DNA of 9,641 bases from Candidatus Collierbacteria bacterium CG_4_9_14_3_um_filter_43_16 (lineage in GTDB: Bacteria > Patescibacteriota > Microgenomatia > UBA1400 > MFAQ01). This document shows, piece after piece, positions 1-4,569 of the stretch. The notes beneath the pieces were generated by a model, which saw only the letters and a list, made by a program, of their open reading frames with translations, made no database searches and was not told where the DNA came from. The number at the start of each line of letters is the position of its first letter. Position 1 is the stretch's first letter. The translations under genes were made by a program, and so were the position numbers. The stretch lies in contig PFUC01000059.1 of the NCBI GenBank assembly GCA_002789895.1, positions 1 through 9,641 of the forward strand, read 5' to 3'.

Positions 1-60
1 TATCAGGGCTGTGAACCTGATTACTGTGCTATAATAAGCATGATTAGAAAGTATATTTAT

Positions 61-84
61 GGGCGGCGTAGGTCGTCCTTTTTT
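61..84 (+). terminator. Probable intrinsic terminator upstream of nusA
   Basis: Positions 61-67 (GGGCGGC) can pair with 72-78 (GTCGTCC) to give a 7-bp stem with two G-U wobbles and a 4-nt loop, directly followed by six T at 79-84. This is the layout of a Rho-independent terminator. It most simply ends an upstream transcript; one reading frame coming in from the window edge stops at 32-34. A TGCTATAAT extended -10 box at 27-35 leaves open the alternative that it is an attenuator inside a nusA leader. Confidence 0.55.
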
Positions 85-92
85 CTAAAAAC

Positions 93-98
93 TATAAT
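93..98 (+). promoter_or_regulatory. Candidate -10 box of a leaderless nusA promoter
   Basis: TATAAT at 93-98 ends 9 nt before the nusA ATG, so a start site 6-7 nt downstream would leave a leader of about 3 nt. No good -35 hexamer is seen at the expected distance and there is no Shine-Dalgarno before the ATG. A second TATAAT with a TGn extension lies at 27-35, upstream of the terminator-like hairpin, and could give a longer leader. Confidence rests on the same spacing recurring at other unit-heading genes in this window. Confidence 0.45.
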
Positions 99-107
99 AT
101 AAAAAAC

Positions 108-1313
108 ATGGATACCCAAACCTTATCTGCCCGTACCGAATTTGCCGCCGCCATCAACCAAATATGTTCCGAGCGTGGTATCTCTCCCGAGATAGTTCTT
201 GATGCCATCAACGGAGCTTTGGTGGCTTCCTTTAATAAAGACTACCCGGAGCAAGCTCTCAAGTTCGAAGAAGATGAACTGATTGTTAGTGCCGATGTCG
301 ACTCCGAAAATGGCCAATTCCGGCTTTTTGTCGGCAAGGAAGATGCCAAAAAGAAAGATCTCAAAGAAATTACCCCCCCGGGCTTTGGTCGTATCGCCGC
401 CCAGGCAGCCAAGCAGGTTATCCTCCAAACCATCCGAGAAGCGGAACGAGAAGCGGTCTTAGCCGATTATCAGGAGCACATCGGTGAGGTCATGACCGGT
501 ATGGTCCAGCGCATGGACGGCCGCAACGTCGTCATCGACCTTGGTCGAGGTCAAGCCGTCATGCCCCCGGAAGAGCAAGTCCACACTGAATTTTATCGCC
601 TCAACTCCCGCCTCAGCGTTTATCTCAAAGAAATCACCGAAACGATCAAGGGCAAGCAAATTATTGTTTCCCGTGCCGACGACCGCCTTCTGGCAGGTCT
701 CTTCCAAAGAGAAGTTCCGGAGGTCAGCTCTGGTGCCGTTGTCATCAAAGCTATCGCCCGCGAGCCCGGATCCCGTTCTAAGGTGGCAGTCGAATCCACC
801 CAAGCTGGCGTCGACCCTGTAGGTTCTTGTGTCGGCCAAAAGGGTGTTCGCGTTCAGGCGGTTATCAACGATCTAAACAACGAAAAAATCGATATTATCC
901 AATATGCAGAAGACAAGGATAAGTTCATCAAGTCCGCTTTAGCTCCTGCAGATGGTCTTAATATGTCTTTCGACAGCCGATCGGGCGAAACAACTGTCAC
1001 CGTTCCCTCAGATCAACTCTCACTTGCTATTGGTCGTGGTGGTCAAAACGTCAAGCTGGCGGCCAAGCTGACCGGTAGCAAACTTCGTATTGTCTCTGAA
1101 GCGGCTTCACCTGAGTCAGCGATTGTGGCCACCGGAGCGGAAGAATTCGAAATAGACCAGCTAGACCTTGAAACCAAAGCCCGAAACATCTTGGTTGAGG
1201 TCGGTCTCACTCACATTGAAGATCTCACGGAAGACAAATTGGACGCTGTCAAAGGCATTGGCCCCAAAACACTTGAGAAAATCAAGGCCCAGCTCGCCTC
1301 ATACAAAAGATAA
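108..1313 (+). CDS. nusA: Transcription termination/antitermination factor NusA
   Basis: NusA binds RNA polymerase near the RNA exit channel and modulates pausing, intrinsic termination and antitermination. The 401-residue product shows the family order: an N-terminal polymerase-binding domain (about 1-125), an S1 domain (about 126-190), and two KH domains. The signature DPVGSCVGQKGVRVQ lies at 236-250 (KH1 GxxG loop at 243-246) and IGRGGQNVKLA at 308-318 (KH2). The C-terminus (about 352-401) carries one helix-hairpin-helix-like unit with VKGIGPKTLEKI, in place of the two acidic repeats of E. coli NusA (495 aa). The ATG at 108 matches the expected N-terminus, and no Shine-Dalgarno precedes it. 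infB follows after 9 nt, the usual neighbour; rimP, ylxR and ylxQ are not present between or before them here. The identification is secure. Confidence 0.97.
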   Translation: MDTQTLSARTEFAAAINQICSERGISPEIVLDAINGALVASFNKDYPEQALKFEEDELIVSADVDSENGQFRLFVGKEDAKKKDLKEITPPGFGRIAAQAAKQVILQTIREAEREAVLADYQEHIGEVMTGMVQRMDGRNVVIDLGRGQAVMPPEEQVHTEFYRLNSRLSVYLKEITETIKGKQIIVSRADDRLLAGLFQREVPEVSSGAVVIKAIAREPGSRSKVAVESTQAGVDPVGSCVGQKGVRVQAVINDLNNEKIDIIQYAEDKDKFIKSALAPADGLNMSFDSRSGETTVTVPSDQLSLAIGRGGQNVKLAAKLTGSKLRIVSEAASPESAIVATGAEEFEIDQLDLETKARNILVEVGLTHIEDLTEDKLDAVKGIGPKTLEKIKAQLASYKR

Positions 1314-1322
1314 TTAAATCCT

Positions 1323-2750
1323 ATGCCAGAAAACATTAAGGACACCTTGCCCGCCGAGGTGGGCCGACCACCGGTGGTTACTATTCTTGGCCACGTTGAT
1401 CACGGCAAGACTTCGTTGCTGGATCGTATTCGTCACGCCGAAGTGGCCGCCGGAGAAGTCGGAGGTATTACTCAGGCCATTGGCGCTTACCAGATTGAAT
1501 ACAAAGGCAAAAAAATCACCTTTATCGACACTCCAGGTCATGCCGCCTTTTCGGCCATGCGTCATCGTGGCGGCCAGGCCGCCGACGTAGCTATTCTTTT
1601 AGTGGCCGCCGACGATTCGGTCATGCCTCAGACAATCGAATCAATCGAACACATCAAATCGACTGGGATACCCTTTGTGGTGGCAGTCAACAAGATTGAT
1701 TTGCCAGGTGTTAATCCAGACAGAGTCAAGACTGATCTGGCTAATAATGGTGTTTATGTGGAAGGGTACGGCGGTAATGTCCCCCTAGTAAATATTTCCG
1801 CCAAAACAGGCATCGGGGTCGACGAACTTTTGGAAATAATTCTCCTTTTAGCCGAGCTGGAAGAACTCAAGGATACATCCGCCCAAACTCCCGCCACCGC
1901 CCTCGTTATCGAGTCTTCTCTTCATCCGCAAATCGGTCCTCTGGCCACCCTCCTAGTCAAAAAAGGAGTTTTTAAAAAGAACGATAATCTATTTTTGTTT
2001 AAGAAAAACATCGGCAAGATTCGTTCCATGATTGATTACAATAGCAAGACGCTTCTCGAAGCCGCTCCCTCGACTCCTTTTCAGGTTATTGGTCTCTCCG
2101 ATGTCCCCAGTGTTGGTGACCTTCTCACCGATATTGCCTCAGCGGGAACTGTTCCAGTTGGATTAGAGCCGACTCCTTCCGTGTTGCTCTCTGATGTGGA
2201 GAAACCAACCATTCTTCTGAAAGCCGACGTTCAAGGATCTCTGGAAGCAATTCTCGGCACCATCCAAGATCAAGCCAATATCGTTTACTCGTCAGTCGGG
2301 AATATTTCTGATACGGACATTCAAACCGCCTCTTCTGCCAATGCAGAGATTCTTGGCTTCAACGTTCGTATCTCCAGCTCTGTTGCTAAGTTGGCAGAGA
2401 TCGAGAAAGTCAAATTTACTAATTTCCGCATTATTTATCAGCTCTTTGATTATTTAAAGGATCTTCAAGAAAATAAGACCATTGCTCAAGGTCCAAAAAT
2501 AATTGAAACTGGTCAAGCAACCGTTCTTAAGATTTTCAATTTTGGTGGCACTATTGTTTATGGTTGTGTTGTCATTTCTGGAAAAATAAAAATTACCGAC
2601 AAGATTCAAAACTCCAAAATTTCTTCCTTACAGGCTAACAAAGCAGAAGTCTTGGAAGTTAAAAAGGATCAGGAATTTGGCCTTACTCTTATTCCCCCAA
2701 TCGAATTCAAGCCCGGTGATATAATGCTGTCAACTACTATAGAAGCCTAA
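1323..2750 (+). CDS. infB: Translation initiation factor IF-2 (short form)
   Basis: IF2 is the GTPase that recruits initiator fMet-tRNA to the 30S subunit and promotes 50S joining. All G motifs are visible: GHVDHGKT (23-30), GGIT (47-50), DTPGH (69-73), NKID (123-126) and SAK (159-161). A beta-barrel domain II follows (about 190-285), then domain III beginning ILLKADVQGSLEAI (297-310), and a C-terminal C2 barrel (about 388-475). The protein is 475 aa with essentially no extension before the G domain, whereas E. coli IF2 has about 890. The C2 domain is shortened by several residues around 428-431 and its tRNA-contacting loops read QANK (437-440) and EFG (451-453) instead of the usual K-R-F/Y-K and E-C-G. 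Cys414 is kept. It lies 9 nt after nusA with no Shine-Dalgarno, suggesting coupled translation. Identification is secure. Confidence 0.97.
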   Translation: MPENIKDTLPAEVGRPPVVTILGHVDHGKTSLLDRIRHAEVAAGEVGGITQAIGAYQIEYKGKKITFIDTPGHAAFSAMRHRGGQAADVAILLVAADDSVMPQTIESIEHIKSTGIPFVVAVNKIDLPGVNPDRVKTDLANNGVYVEGYGGNVPLVNISAKTGIGVDELLEIILLLAELEELKDTSAQTPATALVIESSLHPQIGPLATLLVKKGVFKKNDNLFLFKKNIGKIRSMIDYNSKTLLEAAPSTPFQVIGLSDVPSVGDLLTDIASAGTVPVGLEPTPSVLLSDVEKPTILLKADVQGSLEAILGTIQDQANIVYSSVGNISDTDIQTASSANAEILGFNVRISSSVAKLAEIEKVKFTNFRIIYQLFDYLKDLQENKTIAQGPKIIETGQATVLKIFNFGGTIVYGCVVISGKIKITDKIQNSKISSLQANKAEVLEVKKDQEFGLTLIPPIEFKPGDIMLSTTIEA

Positions 2751-2752
2751 CT

Positions 2753-3703
2753 ATGGAAGACAAAAATCAGTATATTTCAACAAAAAAACTTTTAGACTCC
2801 GCGCAATCTCTCATTGTTGTACTTCCTCCCGATCCGTCAGCTGACATGGTATCCGCCGCCCTCAGTCTACATTTATCCCTCAAAGCTTCAGATAAAAAAT
2901 CCCAAATCGGCTGTGGCAGTGAAGTACAAGTGGCCTCGAATCTTCAAGGCGCCCATGAAATCGCCGACAGTATCGGAGCCCGAAACCTGGTTATTTCCTT
3001 TAATTATCACGAAGATGACTTGGAAAAAGTCGATTATGATGTTCGTCCTGACGGCAAGTTTTATCTCATGATAAAGCCCAAAGAGAATGCCCCCGTTCCC
3101 GATGTCAGCAACGTGAAGTATGCTTACTCCGGTGCTTCCGCGGATCTCGTCATCACTTTTGGTATAGGATCTCTTGAGGAACTGGGCAAAATCTATGCCG
3201 ATGAGAAAAAATTTTTGGATGAAGCAAAAATACTCAGTCTGAACATTTCCCCCAAACCAACCTCGTTTACTCCGAACCTGTTACACCAAACCTCCGGTTC
3301 GTTTTCCGAACTGGTTGCCGTTCTCATGGAAAAAATCAGTCTCAAACCTTCTCCTGATGCAGGGAAGAATCTACTCGGCTCCATTTACGAAGAGACCAAG
3401 GAGCTCACTAGCCCACGGATGACGGCCGATACTTTTTCCGCCATCGCCTTTCTCATGCGACATGGTGCCCGCTTACCAAACCAGCAAGCTTTTGTTCCCC
3501 GATTCGCTCAGCCCGCCTTCTTCGAAACCCCCTCTGATCCGAATGTGCCCGAGGAAGCCGAGGAGGGAAATCTATCCACCGGCGAGGAGGAGATACCTCT
3601 CCCTTCCGAAGAAAATTTGCCGGCTGACCAAGCCGATATCTCCACCGGACCCGTTCCGAAAGACTGGACCAAACCCAAGATCTTCCGCGCCACCGACATC
3701 TAG
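2753..3703 (+). CDS. NrnA-like DHH-fold protein lacking catalytic motifs
   Basis: The first 240 residues follow the layout of the DHH phosphoesterase domain of NrnA (oligoribonuclease/pAp phosphatase). PPDPSADMVSAALSLHLSLK (25-44) matches the NPDGDAIGSSLALYLALK-type motif I. DLVITFGIGSLEELGKIY (131-148) matches the motif II strand, and SGSFSELVAVLM (181-192) and LLGSIYEETKELTSPRMTADTF (207-228) match later conserved blocks. The metal ligands are mostly missing: the motif II aspartate position reads FGI, and the DHH triad position reads NIS (164-166). The DHHA1 domain is replaced by an acidic, Pro-rich tail (about 255-305) ending in a basic/aromatic stretch, DWTKPKIFR (304-312). It begins 2 nt after the infB stop without a Shine-Dalgarno, so it is translationally coupled. 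In Firmicutes nrnA lies near infB-rbfA. I infer a non-catalytic, binding or scaffold role; function unknown. Confidence 0.7.
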   Translation: MEDKNQYISTKKLLDSAQSLIVVLPPDPSADMVSAALSLHLSLKASDKKSQIGCGSEVQVASNLQGAHEIADSIGARNLVISFNYHEDDLEKVDYDVRPDGKFYLMIKPKENAPVPDVSNVKYAYSGASADLVITFGIGSLEELGKIYADEKKFLDEAKILSLNISPKPTSFTPNLLHQTSGSFSELVAVLMEKISLKPSPDAGKNLLGSIYEETKELTSPRMTADTFSAIAFLMRHGARLPNQQAFVPRFAQPAFFETPSDPNVPEEAEEGNLSTGEEEIPLPSEENLPADQADISTGPVPKDWTKPKIFRATDI

Positions 3704-3709
3704 TACAAT
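3704..3709 (+). promoter_or_regulatory. Candidate -10 box for the 119-aa orphan gene
   Basis: TACAAT begins at the base after the stop codon of the preceding gene and lies 35 nt before the next ATG. A start near 3716 would give a leader of about 29 nt that includes the strong Shine-Dalgarno at 3733. No recognisable -35 hexamer is at the right distance, so read-through from the infB unit is an equal possibility. Confidence 0.3.
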
Positions 3710-3732
3710 ATCTTCATCTTTCGTACGCTGAC

Positions 3733-3740
3733 AAGGAGGT
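3733..3740 (+). promoter_or_regulatory. Strong Shine-Dalgarno sequence (AAGGAGGT)
   Basis: AAGGAGGT, a near-full match to the 16S rRNA anti-Shine-Dalgarno, ends 4 nt before the ATG at 3745. It fixes that start and is the only full-strength ribosome binding site seen in this window. Confidence 0.85.
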
Positions 3741-3744
3741 TTCC

Positions 3745-4104
3745 ATGAAGATCAGAATTTTGACCGATTTTGCCGAACTTGGCCCGGATTTGGACGAATT
3801 TCCCGAATTCCTACCGTTGGCCAGGGAAGTGGGATTGAAAAACTTCGCCGACGCCCTCAAAGAATATCGTTTGTTCTCTCTTTCAGGAGACAGGCGACTT
3901 AAACGCATGCTAGCCCAATTTATCCTATGGCTAGGAATGGCTTCTGTCGGTGACTTCCGAGTACTCGTAGGAAAATCCTACGAGGTCCTTAACCATTACG
4001 AGACCATGGAGATCCTGATTCCAGAAGGTCAGCTCGAGATATACAGACAAGCTAAAAAGATGTATGAAAATGTACTACGTGTCAGTAAAGGCAAAAGAGT
4101 CTAG
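3745..4104 (+). CDS. Hypothetical protein, 119 aa, unknown family
   Basis: I do not recognise this protein. It is 119 residues, apparently soluble and mostly helical, with an acidic start (ELGPDLDEFPEF, 11-22), a basic turn GDRRLKR (48-54), and a hydrophobic amphipathic stretch MLAQFILWLGMASVG (55-69) too short and polar-flanked to be a convincing membrane span. It ends in a basic tail (RVSKGKRV, 112-119). No signal peptide or Cys/His metal motif is seen. The gene is supported as real by a perfect Shine-Dalgarno 4 nt before its ATG, coding-like codon use, and an intrinsic terminator 9 nt after its stop. It sits between the nusA-infB unit and rpsO, where other bacteria often have rbfA, truB or ribF, but it resembles none of these that I can tell. 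A small RNA- or ribosome-related role would be a guess from context only. Confidence 0.8.
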   Translation: MKIRILTDFAELGPDLDEFPEFLPLAREVGLKNFADALKEYRLFSLSGDRRLKRMLAQFILWLGMASVGDFRVLVGKSYEVLNHYETMEILIPEGQLEIYRQAKKMYENVLRVSKGKRV

Positions 4105-4112
4105 TTTTTCCG

Positions 4113-4134
4113 GACCCCCATGCGGGGTCTTTTT
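4113..4134 (+). terminator. Intrinsic terminator before rpsO
   Basis: GACCCC (4113-4118) pairs perfectly with GGGGTC (4124-4129) around a 5-nt loop, followed by five T (4130-4134). It starts 9 nt after the stop of the 119-aa gene and ends just before the rpsO -35 box, so it separates the two transcription units. Confidence 0.92.
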
Positions 4135-4141
4135 ATGCCTG

Positions 4142-4170
4142 TTGGCAAAACTGCCCGCTTCTGGTACAAT
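4142..4170 (+). promoter_or_regulatory. rpsO promoter, sigma70-type with extended -10
   Basis: TTGGCA (4142-4147, five of six consensus bases) is separated by exactly 17 bp from TACAAT (4165-4170), which also has the TGG extension at 4162-4164. The predicted start near 4177 leaves only about 5 nt before the rpsO ATG, with no Shine-Dalgarno, so the mRNA would be nearly leaderless. The terminator directly upstream supports an independent promoter. Confidence 0.85.
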
Positions 4171-4181
4171 ACCAACTTGAT

Positions 4182-4469
4182 ATGGCTCTAAAATATGACA
4201 CCAAAATAGACATTATTAAGAAGTTCGCCACTAGTCCCAAAGACACCGGCTCTCCCCGTGTGCAAATTGCCCTTCTCACCTCTCAAATCGAAGAGTTGAC
4301 CCACCACCTCAAGGTTCACAAAAAAGACAACCACTCTCGCCGTGGTCTCCTTAAGATTATTAGCAAACGCCGCCGCCTTCTTAACTATCTCAGTAAATCC
4401 AACCCCAAGGATTATCTTGAAATTGCCAAGTCTCTTAAAATTACTAGCCAGTTGCGCTCGGCCGACTAA
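4182..4469 (+). CDS. rpsO: 30S ribosomal protein S15 (uS15)
   Basis: S15 is a primary 16S rRNA-binding protein that binds the central-domain three-way junction and nucleates platform assembly; it also forms an intersubunit bridge. The product (95 aa, slightly longer than the usual 88-89) carries the family signature from DTGSPRVQIALLT (21-33) through HLKVHKKDNHSRRGLLKI (42-59) to KRRRLLNYL (62-70). The DTGSP turn and the HKKDxHSRRG block that contact rRNA are intact. The extra length is a short C-terminal tail after the last helix, ending LRSAD. The ATG at 4182 is the family start and has no Shine-Dalgarno; its promoter is only 11 nt upstream. pnp follows after 100 bp, the conserved rpsO-pnp pairing. 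Identification is secure. Confidence 0.97.
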   Translation: MALKYDTKIDIIKKFATSPKDTGSPRVQIALLTSQIEELTHHLKVHKKDNHSRRGLLKIISKRRRLLNYLSKSNPKDYLEIAKSLKITSQLRSAD

Positions 4470-4471
4470 TA

Positions 4472-4529
4472 TTTTGAGGAGTAAATAGAGAACATCTTTT
4501 TGTTGGTCTTTTCTGTTTTCTTCTCAAGA
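4472..4529 (+). other. Potential long hairpin in the rpsO-pnp spacer
   Basis: Positions 4472-4479 can pair with 4522-4529 and 4487-4494 with 4514-4521, giving two 8-bp helices with a few G-U pairs and a 7-nt bulge (4480-4486). A U-rich loop (4495-4513) closes it. No U-tract follows, so it does not look like a terminator. In E. coli the rpsO-pnp spacer carries an RNase III-cut hairpin through which PNPase controls its own mRNA. A comparable role here is inference only, since the pairing is A/U-rich. Confidence 0.35.
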
Positions 4530-4553
4530 ACCTGCGGTGGAGCGCACATATTT

Positions 4554-4561
4554 AGAAAGGA
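4554..4561 (+). promoter_or_regulatory. Shine-Dalgarno-like site that sets the pnp start
   Basis: AGAAAGGA lies 8 nt before the ATG at 4570. It supports that ATG over the in-frame GTG at 4537, because the intervening 11 codons include this site and do not belong to the PNPase fold. Confidence 0.55.
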
Positions 4562-4569
4562 AACCGGAT

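Noticed and set aside
40..102. Twenty-codon reading frame before nusA as a leader peptide
   Set aside because: The predicted start site of the 27-35 promoter falls after its ATG, there is no ribosome site, and the sequence runs through the hairpin and T-tract. The frame is open to the window edge, so chance is the simpler explanation.
459..839. Long minus-strand frame antisense to nusA, and similar ones antisense to infB, pnp and the Lon-like gene
   Set aside because: They mirror strong plus-strand coding sequences, show no family motifs and lack start signals.
4537..4569. Upstream in-frame GTG start for pnp, adding 11 residues
   Set aside because: The added stretch does not match the PNPase N-terminus and contains the Shine-Dalgarno-like AGAAAGGA used for the ATG at 4570.
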